DNA of 64,000 nt from Saprospiraceae bacterium (GTDB taxonomy: Bacteria; Bacteroidota; Bacteroidia; Chitinophagales; Saprospiraceae): contig JAHDGJ010000007.1 of the NCBI GenBank assembly GCA_020627705.1, positions 62,001 through 126,000 on the forward strand, written 5' to 3'. A program made the translations under genes and the position numbers. Shown here one piece after another: positions 37,880 to 46,868 of this stretch (the first letter of the stretch is position 1; the number at the start of each line of letters is the position of its first letter). The notes beneath the pieces were generated by a model. It did no database searches. It worked only from the letters and a program-made list of their open reading frames with translations, and was not told the origin of the DNA.

Positions 37880-39130
37880 TTGATCAAACGATACGGCTAT
37901 ATCATATTCGTATTCTTCTTCCACCTTTCCTATGGGCAACTTCCTGGATTTGACCTTTTTCAAAAGGGACATCCCTTTACGCTCGATTTCGAATATCAAA
38001 ACGGATTAATCGTAGTTCCGATTAAGTACAACAACCTTCTTCCTCTAAACTTTATTTTTGACACGGGTGCAGAACACACCATTCTTTTTGATCGAACCTA
38101 TAACGATTTATTCGAGCTGCCTTACGACCAACAAGTCTCTGTCATGGGAGCCGATTTAACAAAAACCATTTTGGCACAAATCGTACGTAATGTTCCAATC
38201 AAACTCAAAGACAACTTGAGTGTCAAGCGAGATATCATAGTCCTTCAGGAAGACCAAATGAAACTTGATGAAATTACCGGGGTAAAATTGGATGGTATTA
38301 TAGGAGGCCGTTTTTTTAACAACCTCATGGTGCATATAGATTTCGTAAAAAAGAAAATCACTTTTCATCACCCGGAAAAATTTGATCATTGGAATCTAAA
38401 GGATTATCATTTCATCGAAATGATTAAATACAAGCACAAACCGATACTTAAATGTCCTATCAAACTAAATGAAAACACTTTAATCCAAGCCCGTTTGTTA
38501 GTCGATACCGGAGCAAGTTTGCCCCTTTTAATTCACCATAATTTAAATCGCAACATTGTCTTGCCAGAAAACATACTAACCGGAAATTTAGGTGTTGGTT
38601 TGGGTGGACAGGTTCAAGGATACGTATCCAGAGCGGAATATTTCAGCATCAGCGAATTAAAAATCAACCAACCCATCTGCTTTTTCCAAGAGTACACTAA
38701 CTTTTATCTCGACGATCAACAGATTTTTCGGCAAGGAATAATTGGCACCGGAATCCTTTCAAGATTCGACGTATACATAGACTACTTAAAAGAAGTTATT
38801 TTCCTCAAACCTAACAAATATTACCATCGGCCATTCAAATATGATCGCAGTGGATTGATTTTATATTGCTTTGGGGACAAACTAAATAGATTCTATGTTA
38901 AGGAAGTGATTCCAGACTCTCCCGCCGATATTGCAGGAGTTAAGGCTGGTGATGAACTTAAAAGAATCGGCCTTTTCCGGCATAAACATTATTCGTTAGA
39001 AAAATTGACGAACAAACTAAGTGGACGCGAAGGAAAAAAAATAAGGCTTGTAATAGACAGAAATGGTGAAAAAATTAAGGTAAACTTCAATCTGCGCGAA
39101 TTATTAAAGCCAATTGGTAAAAAACCTTGA
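37880..39130 (+). CDS. Double-DTG aspartic protease-like protein with PDZ domain
   Basis: 416 residues. A signal peptide (YIIFVFFFHLSYGQ) follows a TTG start (37880); no ATG is available upstream. Two retropepsin motifs are present in one chain: FDTGAEHTILFD (Asp61) and VDTGASLPLLI (Asp209). So one polypeptide could form a pepsin-like bilobal site where retropepsins use a dimer. A PDZ domain lies at about 325-400 (VIPDSPADIAGVKAGDEL). Likely a periplasmic protease. Single-gene unit by context. Confidence 0.85.
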   Translation: MIKRYGYIIFVFFFHLSYGQLPGFDLFQKGHPFTLDFEYQNGLIVVPIKYNNLLPLNFIFDTGAEHTILFDRTYNDLFELPYDQQVSVMGADLTKTILAQIVRNVPIKLKDNLSVKRDIIVLQEDQMKLDEITGVKLDGIIGGRFFNNLMVHIDFVKKKITFHHPEKFDHWNLKDYHFIEMIKYKHKPILKCPIKLNENTLIQARLLVDTGASLPLLIHHNLNRNIVLPENILTGNLGVGLGGQVQGYVSRAEYFSISELKINQPICFFQEYTNFYLDDQQIFRQGIIGTGILSRFDVYIDYLKEVIFLKPNKYYHRPFKYDRSGLILYCFGDKLNRFYVKEVIPDSPADIAGVKAGDELKRIGLFRHKHYSLEKLTNKLSGREGKKIRLVIDRNGEKIKVNFNLRELLKPIGKKP

Positions 39131-39159
39131 AAAAACCCCTAAATATCAAGCGTTTATGA

Positions 39160-39190
39160 TTGTTCAATCCAGATTATAGTACTATTTTTG
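39160..39190 (+). promoter_or_regulatory. Promoter of rplU-rpmA
   Basis: TTG (39160-39162), a 20-bp spacer, then TATTTTTG (39183-39190): the same layout as the metK promoter. The predicted leader to the rplU ATG at 39223 is about 28 nt. Confidence 0.65.
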
Positions 39191-39222
39191 CAGTCCATTT
39201 GTAAAAACTAAACTATTTAAAC

Positions 39223-39534
39223 ATGTTCGCAATTGTTTCAATAGCTGGTCAACAGTTCAAAGTCGAGAAAGATCAAGAGATCTTTGTCCACCAGCTAGAT
39301 GCAAAAGAAGGTGATAAAGTTACCTTCGAAGAAGTGCTCCTTATAGGAAACGGAGACAGTACCTCCATAGGTACTCCTAATGTTTCTGGAGCGAAAGTAT
39401 CCGCTTCAATCCTTGGCCACCAAAAAGGTGACAAAGTGATTGTTTTCAAAAAGAAAAGAAGAAAAGGATACAAAGTAAAAAACGGACACAGACAGTCCTT
39501 TACCAAAATCAAAATTGATTCTATAACCGGGTAA
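39223..39534 (+). CDS. rplU: 50S ribosomal protein L21
   Basis: 103 residues: FAIVSIAGQQFKVEKDQEIF at the start, then VLLIGNGD, KVIVFKKKRRKGYKVKNGHR and KIKIDSI. This is the normal short L21. In several Bacteroidota L21 carries a C-terminal helix-hairpin-helix extension; here it does not, and the extension is on L27 instead. First gene of rplU-rpmA, 22-bp gap. Confidence 0.97.
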   Translation: MFAIVSIAGQQFKVEKDQEIFVHQLDAKEGDKVTFEEVLLIGNGDSTSIGTPNVSGAKVSASILGHQKGDKVIVFKKKRRKGYKVKNGHRQSFTKIKIDSITG

Positions 39535-39556
39535 ATCCCATTTAAATTTATAATCC

Positions 39557-40204
39557 ATGGCACATAAAAAAGGTGTAGGTAGTACGGACAACGGACGTGA
39601 CAGTAATCCTAAGTTTCTTGGCGTTAAAATTTACGGTGGTCAGTTTGCCAAGGCTGGAAACATTATCGTAAGACAAAGAGGTACCAGATTTCATCCTGGT
39701 GACAATGTATATATGGGTAAAGACCATACACTTCACGCGAAAGTTGATGGAAGTGTGGTGTTTACCAAGAAAAGATTAAACAGAACGTACGTTAGTATCG
39801 TATCAGATATTGATGCAATCGAAAAAGCAGTTAAGCCAAAGAAAGCGGCTCCTAAAAAGGCAGCTCCCAAAAAAGAAGCTCCAAAGGCAGCGGCACCAGC
39901 AGCAGCGGCTCCTAAGTCAGACGGCAAACCAGATGATTTGAAGAAAATCGAAGGGGTGGGTCCAAAGATCATGGAACATCTAAATGCTGGCGGTCTTATG
40001 ACTTTTGCTGATGTAGCAGGTGCATCTGTTGATCAATTGCAAGAGATTTTAAACAATGCAGGTAAAAGATACCAAATGCATAATCCTACCACGTGGCCAA
40101 TGCAAGCGCAATTGGCGGCTGATGGCAAATGGGATGAATTACAAAAGTGGCAAGACGAAAATGATGCTGCAAAAATTAAAAGCGATAGTTCAGAAGAAGA
40201 GTAA
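39557..40204 (+). CDS. rpmA: 50S ribosomal protein L27 with C-terminal helix-hairpin-helix extension
   Basis: Residues 1-85 are normal L27 ([17 protein letters not shown], then GVKIYGGQ and [15 protein letters not shown]); no cleavable N-terminal leader is present. Residues about 95-122 are a Lys/Ala/Pro-rich linker ([20 protein letters not shown]). Residues about 125-200 hold a helix-hairpin-helix unit ([20 protein letters not shown]) and the trailing [20 protein letters not shown]. The C-terminus is acidic (SDSSEEE). At 215 residues the protein is about 2.5 times the usual L27 length. One open frame and one terminator argue for a real fusion. Confidence 0.94.
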   Translation: MAHKKGVGSTDNGRDSNPKFLGVKIYGGQFAKAGNIIVRQRGTRFHPGDNVYMGKDHTLHAKVDGSVVFTKKRLNRTYVSIVSDIDAIEKAVKPKKAAPKKAAPKKEAPKAAAPAAAAPKSDGKPDDLKKIEGVGPKIMEHLNAGGLMTFADVAGASVDQLQEILNNAGKRYQMHNPTTWPMQAQLAADGKWDELQKWQDENDAAKIKSDSSEEE

Positions 40205-40227
40205 TCTTTTTTGACAGAATAAATTCT

Positions 40228-40260
40228 AAAGCCCGTGTTCTTTGAGCACGGGCTTTTTTT
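40228..40260 (+). terminator. Rho-independent terminator of rplU-rpmA
   Basis: GCCCGTGTTC (40231-40240) pairs with GAGCACGGGC (40244-40253, one G-T pair) around a 3-nt loop, followed by seven T. Confidence 0.92.
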
Positions 40261-40379
40261 GTGTCCTAACAATGTCGTAGTCAAGACAATTTTGCTTCTA
40301 ATTCAATTTTTTACATTTCTCCAAGGAAACCCTTGCTTTGATCCCTGCATACTCAGGGCAGTAATCAAATCAAAAAATT

Positions 40380-43300
40380 ATGACACAAGTTTCCATTGCT
40401 CCTTCAAGAAGGAAAGGGTTAATTCCCGTAATTACTTCTTGTTTTTTATTATTTATGTCGTTCAACGGGTTCTCACAATCAAATTGCGAAGATGTCCAAG
40501 CCTCGATCCTTTTTAATCTAGATCAGTGTCAGGCAGGACCAAGTTTTCAAGAGTTTACTGCTACAAACAATACTCAATCCGGATTTTTAGACATTAACGT
40601 TGTAAACAATCATTTGTATAGAAACAATCCAACCATAAATTCACATTCTTGTACCGAAGGTGTTAATGGATCTGTTGGAATGTGTATTGATGCCAATAAT
40701 TCATGCAATTATGAGGCAGGTTCGGATAAATCTTTAATCATAGATTTAGAACTCGTTCCAAATACTGTAGATGCAAGATTAAAAGAAATATCGTTTTACG
40801 AAATGGCACCAGAGGTCTTTAGCTGGGTAACTGGTGGGACAGGACTAAACAATTATCCAACCCAATTTGGCATAAGAGTACTTAGGAATGGAACAGAAAT
40901 CTGGAATGAGTCAGGGATCGCGACATCTATGGATTACACGCTTCAAACTTTCAACTTTCCAAACAACGAAGACTTTACTATTAGTCAGACTACCAATTTT
41001 ACAATAGAACTATTACCCTATTGCCTAGCAGGAAATGGGGGCTTCATCTCTGTTTGGGATTTAGATGAAATCCAAGTGACAGGAATGAGCTCAACCAATA
41101 CCATGGCAAACGGCGGTACCTTAGAAGGTGGTCCCTTCTCATTCTGTGTGGGTGATGGTGTTGCTGACAACATCCCAGATAATGGGATTACCCTTTCGGG
41201 AAATACGGGTAACAACAGCCAATGGGTCATAACGGACGATCAAGGAAATATCCTAGGACTACCGCCTACTTTTAGCGCTGTAGATTTTGATGGAGCTCCT
41301 GTTGGCGTTTGCCTCATTTGGCACCTCTCGTATGAGGACGGGCTTACAGGTCTAGAAGCGGGAAACAATGCCGCTGATTTACAAGGTTGCTTCAGTCTTT
41401 CTAACCCTATCGAAGTAAATAGAAATCAGCCCAATGGCGGTACCCTTGAAGGCGGGCCATTCTCTTTCTGCGTGGGTGATGGCGTCGCTGACAACATCCC
41501 TGTTGACGGAATTACCCTTTCGGGAAATACAGGCACAAACAGCCAATGGGTCGTAACGGACGATCAAGGAAATATCCTAGGACTACCGCCTACTTTTAGC
41601 GCAGTAGATTTTGACGGAGCTCCTGCTGGCGTTTGCCTCGTCTGGCACCTCTCTTATGAGGACGGACTTACGGGTGCTGAAATGGGAATGAATGCCGCTG
41701 ATTTACAAGGTTGCTTCAGTCTTTCTAACCCTATCGAAGTAAATAGAAATCAGCCCAATGGCGGTACCCTTGAAGGCGGGCCATTCTCTTTCTGCGTGGG
41801 TGATGGCGTCGCTGACAACATCCCTGTTGACGGAATTACCCTTTCGGGAAATACCGGATCAAACAGCCAATGGGTCGTAACAGATGATCAAGGAAATATT
41901 TTAGGACTACCGCCTACTTTTAGCGCTGTAAATTTTGACGGTGCGCCTGCTGGCGTTTGCCTCGTCTGGCACCTCTCTTTTGAAGACGGACTCACTGGTG
42001 CTGAGATGGGAATGAATGCAGCAGATTTACAAGGTTGCTTTAGCCTTTCTAACCCTATCGAAGTAAATAGAAATCAGCCTAATGGTGGTACCCTTGAAGG
42101 TGGACCGTTTTCTTTCTGCGTGGGTGATGGTGTTGCTGACAACATCCCAGATGATGGGATTACCCTTTCTGGAAATACGGGTAACAACAGCCAATGGGTT
42201 GTAACTGATGATCAAGGAAATATCTTAGGACTACCGCCTACTTTTAGCGCAGTAGATTTTGACGGAGCTCCTGCTGGCGTTTGCCTCGTCTGGCACCTCT
42301 CTTATGAGGACGGACTTACGGGTGCTGAAATGGGAATGAATGCCGCTGATTTACAAGGTTGCTTCAGTCTTTCTAACCCTATCGAAGTAAATAGAAATCA
42401 GCCCAATGGCGGTACCCTTGAAGGCGGGCCATTCTCTTTCTGCGTGGGTGATGGCGTCGCTGACAACATCCCTGTTGACGGAATTACCCTTTCGGGAAAT
42501 ACAGGCACAAACAGCCAATGGGTCGTAACGGACGATCAAGGAAATATCCTAGGACTACCGCCTACTTTTAGCGCAGTAGATTTTGATGGAGCTCCTGCTG
42601 GCGTTTGCCTCGTCTGGCACCTCTCTTATGAAGACGGGCTTACAGGTCTAGAAGCGGGAAACAATGCCGCTGATTTACAAGGTTGCTTCAGTCTTTCTAA
42701 CCCTATCGAAGTAAATAGAAATCAGCCCAATGGCGGTACCCTTGAAGGCGGGCCATTCTCTTTCTGCGTGGGTGATGGCGTCGCTGACAACATCCCTGTT
42801 GACGGAATTACCCTTTCGGGAAATACAGGCACAAACAGCCAATGGGTCGTAACGGACGATCAAGGAAATATCCTAGGACTACCGCCTACTTTTAGCGCAG
42901 TAGATTTTGATGGAGCTCCTGCTGGCGTTTGCCTCGTCTGGCACCTCTCGTATGAGGACGGTCTAACGGGTCTAGAAGCGGGAAACAATGCCTCAGATTT
43001 ACAAGGCTGCTTCAGCCTCTCTAACCCTATCGAAGTAAATAGAAATCAGCCTAATGGTGGTACCCTTGAAGGTGGACCATTCTCTTTCGATGCAATTGGA
43101 GATGGCACTCCTGACATGATTCCTGCTGGTTCTATAACACTAGCTAATGCCAATGGGGCAAATTCTCAGTGGGTCGTTACCGATGCTAACGGCATCATAC
43201 TAGGCCTTCCGCCTATGCCTTCCGTCGTAGACTTCGATGGCGCGGGCGCTGGAAATTGCCTAATATGGCACCTCGCTTACGAAGGAACTATTACAGGTGC

Positions 43301-44336
43301 AGAAGTGGGCAGCAATGCCGCTGATATCACTGGATGCTTTAGCCTTTCCAACTCCATTGAAGTCATCAGAAACAACGCTGATGGATGCCAAGCAAATGGC
43401 GGAGAACTTTTCGGCGGACCTTTCACTTTCAATGAGATCGGTGATGGCACTCCTGACATGATCCCTGCTGGTTCTATAACACTAGCTAATGCCAATGGGG
43501 CAAATTCTCAGTGGGTCGTTACCGATGCTAACGGCATCATACTAGGCCTTCCGCCTATGCCTTCCGTCGTAGACTTCGATGGCGCGGGCGCTGGAAATTG
43601 CCTAATATGGCACCTCGCTTACGAAGGAACTATTACAGGTGCAGAAGTGGGCAGCAATGCCGCTGATATCACTGGATGCTTTAGCCTTTCCAACTCCATT
43701 GAAGTCATCAGAAACAACGCTGATGGATGCCAAGCAAATGGCGGAGAACTTTTCGGCGGACCTTTCACTTTCAATGAGATCGGTGATGGCACTCCTGACA
43801 TGATTCCTGCTGGTTCAATAACATTAGCTAATAGTTCTGGAATGAACTCGCAATGGATCATAACAGATGATCAAGGGAATATTCTAGGTTTGCCTTCTAT
43901 GCCCTCAGATGTAGATTTTGATGGCGCAGGTCCGGGTACTTGTTTGATTTGGCACCTATCTTATGATGATGGAATAATGGGATTAGAAATGGGAATGAAC
44001 GCCTCTGATTTGGTTGGTTGCTTTAGTCTTTCGAATTCTATTGAGGTTATTCGAAATACTTTATTCCAAACCCCAAACAATACATCATCTCGACTAAAAA
44101 TCAATGTTTTCCCTAACCCATCAACAGATTATATAATGGTAGAAAATGAAAAATTAAATTCTATTGATCAGATTGAAATTTATCGATTAGATGGTAGTAG
44201 AGTTTGGATTTCAAATCCTACAGAAAAGCAAGAAACTACAAAAATTGATTTGAGTTCCTTTTCCAATGGACAGTATTATTTAATGGTTCGTTCTGCTAGA
44301 CAAAAAATCACGAAAAAGTTTGTCGTGGTAAAATAG
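40380..44336 (+). CDS. T9SS-exported protein with nine large tandem repeats
   Basis: 1318 residues. Signal peptide (LIPVITSCFLLFMSFNGFSQ), then a unique N-terminal region to about residue 243 with several Cys pairs and a jelly-roll-like look. Nine repeats of 108 or 114 residues follow, with core FSFCVGDGVADNIP, NSQWVVTDDQGNILGLPP, VWHLSYEDGL and GCFSLSNPIEV. The last 80 residues form a T9SS type A sorting domain (INVFPNPSTDYIMV, IYRLDGSRVW, GQYYLMV, KKFVVVK). Likely anchored at or released from the cell surface. Role unknown; repeat proteins of this design are usually structural or adhesive. Single-gene unit. Confidence 0.9.
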   Translation: MTQVSIAPSRRKGLIPVITSCFLLFMSFNGFSQSNCEDVQASILFNLDQCQAGPSFQEFTATNNTQSGFLDINVVNNHLYRNNPTINSHSCTEGVNGSVGMCIDANNSCNYEAGSDKSLIIDLELVPNTVDARLKEISFYEMAPEVFSWVTGGTGLNNYPTQFGIRVLRNGTEIWNESGIATSMDYTLQTFNFPNNEDFTISQTTNFTIELLPYCLAGNGGFISVWDLDEIQVTGMSSTNTMANGGTLEGGPFSFCVGDGVADNIPDNGITLSGNTGNNSQWVITDDQGNILGLPPTFSAVDFDGAPVGVCLIWHLSYEDGLTGLEAGNNAADLQGCFSLSNPIEVNRNQPNGGTLEGGPFSFCVGDGVADNIPVDGITLSGNTGTNSQWVVTDDQGNILGLPPTFSAVDFDGAPAGVCLVWHLSYEDGLTGAEMGMNAADLQGCFSLSNPIEVNRNQPNGGTLEGGPFSFCVGDGVADNIPVDGITLSGNTGSNSQWVVTDDQGNILGLPPTFSAVNFDGAPAGVCLVWHLSFEDGLTGAEMGMNAADLQGCFSLSNPIEVNRNQPNGGTLEGGPFSFCVGDGVADNIPDDGITLSGNTGNNSQWVVTDDQGNILGLPPTFSAVDFDGAPAGVCLVWHLSYEDGLTGAEMGMNAADLQGCFSLSNPIEVNRNQPNGGTLEGGPFSFCVGDGVADNIPVDGITLSGNTGTNSQWVVTDDQGNILGLPPTFSAVDFDGAPAGVCLVWHLSYEDGLTGLEAGNNAADLQGCFSLSNPIEVNRNQPNGGTLEGGPFSFCVGDGVADNIPVDGITLSGNTGTNSQWVVTDDQGNILGLPPTFSAVDFDGAPAGVCLVWHLSYEDGLTGLEAGNNASDLQGCFSLSNPIEVNRNQPNGGTLEGGPFSFDAIGDGTPDMIPAGSITLANANGANSQWVVTDANGIILGLPPMPSVVDFDGAGAGNCLIWHLAYEGTITGAEVGSNAADITGCFSLSNSIEVIRNNADGCQANGGELFGGPFTFNEIGDGTPDMIPAGSITLANANGANSQWVVTDANGIILGLPPMPSVVDFDGAGAGNCLIWHLAYEGTITGAEVGSNAADITGCFSLSNSIEVIRNNADGCQANGGELFGGPFTFNEIGDGTPDMIPAGSITLANSSGMNSQWIITDDQGNILGLPSMPSDVDFDGAGPGTCLIWHLSYDDGIMGLEMGMNASDLVGCFSLSNSIEVIRNTLFQTPNNTSSRLKINVFPNPSTDYIMVENEKLNSIDQIEIYRLDGSRVWISNPTEKQETTKIDLSSFSNGQYYLMVRSARQKITKKFVVVK
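41109..44060 (+). repeat. Nine in-frame tandem repeats (six of 324 bp, two of 342 bp, one final copy)
   Basis: Repeats begin at 41109, 41433, 41757, 42081, 42405, 42729, 43053, 43395 and 43737, each with AATGG(C/T)GG or similar. Copies 1-6 form one type (FCVGDGVADN) and copies 7-9 another (IGDGTPDMIPAG). Copies 7 and 8 are almost identical over about 300 bp. Within copies 1-6, variant patches (GLEAGNN versus GAEMGMN; NTGTNSQ, NTGNNSQ, NTGSNSQ) are shuffled among copies, a sign of recombination or conversion. Confidence 0.92.
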
Positions 44337-44373
44337 AACTTGTGTGATACGTGACTAATTCAACATCACAAAT

Positions 44374-44410
44374 GAGGTCGGATCTGTTTTGATTCGGCCT
44401 CTTTTATTTT
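44374..44410 (+). terminator. Terminator of the nine-repeat T9SS gene
   Basis: GAGGTCGGATC (44374-44384) pairs with GATTCGGCCTC (44391-44401) using two G-T pairs, followed by TTTTATTTT. Confidence 0.7.
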
Positions 44411-44426
44411 AATAGACAAATCTTTT

Positions 44427-45182
44427 TTAACCCAACCAGCTCTTAAACTCTTTTACCTTTTCTCTGCTTACTACGATTTCATGTTCTGGTGCTTGAGCAA
44501 CTTTTACTTTCAGACGTGAATTAGAATAAGCGATCACCTCATGTATTGCATCAATTGCTATGATACATCCTCTGTTAACCCGATAAAAACGCTTTGGATT
44601 CAATTGATTTGAAATAGCTTCTATAGTAAGGTCAATGGGATAAGTTCTACCCTCTTTGGTGAATATGAAATTCATTTTATTCTCAGAATAAAAAAACAAG
44701 ACTTCTGCAATATTCAAACTTTTGATCTTATCTCCAATACGTATACTTATACGCTCTCTATATTCCGTTGCTTTGTCCCCACTATTCTTTTGAAGCAATA
44801 CTTCAGCCAAATGATTTAAGTCCAAGCTTGATTTCTGAGTCTTTTTAAATTTGGCAATGGCTTGATCTAATTCTTCATCATTGATAGGCTTCAACAAGTA
44901 ATCTATGCTGTTTTGTTTAAAGGCTTTTATGGCATATTGATCGTACGCGGTTGTAAATATAATTGGGGCTTCCAACTCCCTACCCTCAAGAGCCTCAAAG
45001 ACGATTCCATCATTTAAATGAATATCAAAAAAGAACAAGTCTATGGATGGCTTGCTATCTAAAAAAAGGCTCAGTTCTTTGACACTAGCTAAGTGATCTA
45101 CAACATCAATGCCGCGTTGCTCCAACATTCTTTGCAATTTTCTTGCTGCTATGGACTCATCCTCAACAATTACTACTTTCAT
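44427..45182 (-). CDS. LytTR-family response regulator
   Basis: 251 residues. Receiver domain at about 1-120 with the acidic pair ED at residues 7-8, phospho-acceptor Asp53 (FFFDIHLNDG) and Lys in YLLKPIND. LytTR DNA-binding domain at about 150-250 (FYRVNRGCIIAIDAI, VSREKVKEFKSWLG). Its ATG overlaps the kinase stop (ATGA), so it is the output partner of that kinase. Last gene of a five-gene operon. Confidence 0.93.
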   Translation of the reverse strand: MKVVIVEDESIAARKLQRMLEQRGIDVVDHLASVKELSLFLDSKPSIDLFFFDIHLNDGIVFEALEGRELEAPIIFTTAYDQYAIKAFKQNSIDYLLKPINDEELDQAIAKFKKTQKSSLDLNHLAEVLLQKNSGDKATEYRERISIRIGDKIKSLNIAEVLFFYSENKMNFIFTKEGRTYPIDLTIEAISNQLNPKRFYRVNRGCIIAIDAIHEVIAYSNSRLKVKVAQAPEHEIVVSREKVKEFKSWLG

Positions 45183-46234
45183 ATCAACGGTAGTGTAACG
45201 GTGAATTTTTCGTTTTGCTCCCTATACTCAAAACCTTCCACATTATGAAGAGCGTATCTTTTGGCTATATTGTTCAAGCCGATCCCATTGTTTCCTTGTA
45301 AGTGCAATCTTCGCTTCATATTATTTTCTACTTTGAGCATATCGCCTTCTTTTTCAATTACAATTGCCAAAGGTTCGCTCGCATCAAAGCCATTATGTTT
45401 GATGGCATTTTCCAACAACAATTGCAAACTGAGTGAAGGTAACTTTGCATCCAAGTCTACCTCAGCAACTCTTATATCCATCGTTACACTATCTTCAAAA
45501 CGCATTTTCTGTAAATCCATATATTTTTGAGCAAAGGCCAGTTCCTTTCTTAAGGTAGTCAAATCTTGCTCTCTGTGCTCCAGTATATATCGATATATTT
45601 TGGACAGCCCATCCAAAAATTTATTTGCTTGTTTTGGATTCTCCTCGATTAAACCAGACAATACATTAAAGCTATTAAATAAAAAATGCGGATTAACTTG
45701 AGATTTTAAAGCGTTCAACTCGGCAGAGACTTTTTCTTCAACGAGTTTTTCATTTAATCTTACTTGACGCATCATCCCATTATAAAATCCTACCGCATGA
45801 AAAAACAAGGTTGCGATCAAGCAGATAGTTAATGAGATCAAATAGGTCCCAAGGTGATCTCTTCCAAAAATTTGGGGATCCTCAATATTTAAAAAATAAA
45901 GTTGGAAAAAGTAAATCAAGAAAGCCAATAAGGCCAAGTTCATGATTAAAAAAGTCGGAATTCCAATGAGTGCTCTTGCCTTTGGGTTTTTCTCCCATGG
46001 ATAGATTTTATTCAATCCATCATTGAGATAAGCATTGGCGAAATAAAACGCATAGCCAAAGTATGCATTAGAAAACAACCACCGCTTTATATTAGACCAA
46101 TTAAAAGCTTGATCATACATCAACTGTATCCCAATGGTGATAAAGGAAAGGATAATCAGGAATTTTGTTGCTTGCGAAAATTCCTGTCTAAACCCTTTAG
46201 ATTCCCATTCTTTACTATTCACAGCCACATTCAT
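45179..46234 (-). CDS. LytS/YehU-type sensor histidine kinase
   Basis: 351 residues with four predicted membrane segments in the first half (FLIILSFITIGIQLMY, FLIMNLALLAFLIYFFQLYF, YLISLTICLIATLFFHAVGF), no large extracellular sensor domain, then the His_kinase box NPHFLFNSFNVLSGLI. A short HATPase domain follows (LLLENAIKHNGF, NNIAKRYAL). Stimulus is probably membrane-embedded or relayed by partners. It overlaps the TPR-like gene by 20 bp and the regulator gene by 4 bp. Confidence 0.9.
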   Translation of the reverse strand: MNVAVNSKEWESKGFRQEFSQATKFLIILSFITIGIQLMYDQAFNWSNIKRWLFSNAYFGYAFYFANAYLNDGLNKIYPWEKNPKARALIGIPTFLIMNLALLAFLIYFFQLYFLNIEDPQIFGRDHLGTYLISLTICLIATLFFHAVGFYNGMMRQVRLNEKLVEEKVSAELNALKSQVNPHFLFNSFNVLSGLIEENPKQANKFLDGLSKIYRYILEHREQDLTTLRKELAFAQKYMDLQKMRFEDSVTMDIRVAEVDLDAKLPSLSLQLLLENAIKHNGFDASEPLAIVIEKEGDMLKVENNMKRRLHLQGNNGIGLNNIAKRYALHNVEGFEYREQNEKFTVTLPLI

Positions 46235-46850
46235 TTTTTAAGGACGTAATTCTTTCTGCTCCATAAGAAGGTGCAAACGGAACGGAGTCATCTTGATTTT
46301 CAAATAAAGGCTTTGCTTTATCAATGGCGCCACAAAATGTATTCAGCTCTTGGCCAAAAAATCGAGCAGTTCCTATTTCCCATTCTACTTTATTTAATTG
46401 AGCTCTTGGGTTTTTAGGATTGAGTTTTATAGCTCTTTCGTGCAAACCAGCAACTTTAGCTGAATATTGCATCGCATACGTTTCTGGTTCCATGGCAACA
46501 TATGCTGTATACAACAAACCTTCTAAGGTTACAATTTCAGAATTATCTGGGGAAGCATCATGTGCTTCTTTGAGTAATTCTTTTGATTTTTTCAACATCT
46601 CGTTTCGTTTTACCTTGTCGGTTGTTGAAAAAGAACTAGAAATCAAAACGTTGGCAGCGTAGTAATAAGGCATCCAATTGTCCTTTTCGGCAACCGCAAT
46701 GCGCTCAAATAAGGCAGAGGCTTCCGTTGTTTTGTTTTGAGTCCAGAGCTCAAATGCTTTTCCCATTCCTTTTTCGTAAGCCCCATTTTGTGCTTGTAGT
46801 CCAAAAACCGATAAGGTCAATATGGCGAATAACAATAGTATATTTTTCAT
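46215..46850 (-). CDS. Secreted TPR-like protein
   Basis: 211 residues with a signal peptide (MKNILLLFAILTLSVFGLQA). The mature part is helical with TPR-like spacing (AFELWTQNKTTEASALFERI, HERAIKLNPKNPRAQLNKVE). It ends in NECGCE with a Cys pair. Located between DUF2141 and kinase genes; its 3' end overlaps the kinase start, so the two are probably translationally coupled. Possibly a periplasmic partner of the kinase (inference). Confidence 0.8.
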   Translation of the reverse strand: MKNILLLFAILTLSVFGLQAQNGAYEKGMGKAFELWTQNKTTEASALFERIAVAEKDNWMPYYYAANVLISSSFSTTDKVKRNEMLKKSKELLKEAHDASPDNSEIVTLEGLLYTAYVAMEPETYAMQYSAKVAGLHERAIKLNPKNPRAQLNKVEWEIGTARFFGQELNTFCGAIDKAKPLFENQDDSVPFAPSYGAERITSLKNECGCE

Positions 46851-46868
46851 GTCTTGTGGTATTTAAAA

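Noticed and set aside
41379-43861. Repeated antisense frames of 62-80 residues in the tandem-repeat gene
   Set aside because: They recur once per repeat with identical sequence, as expected for a shadow of the repeat array.
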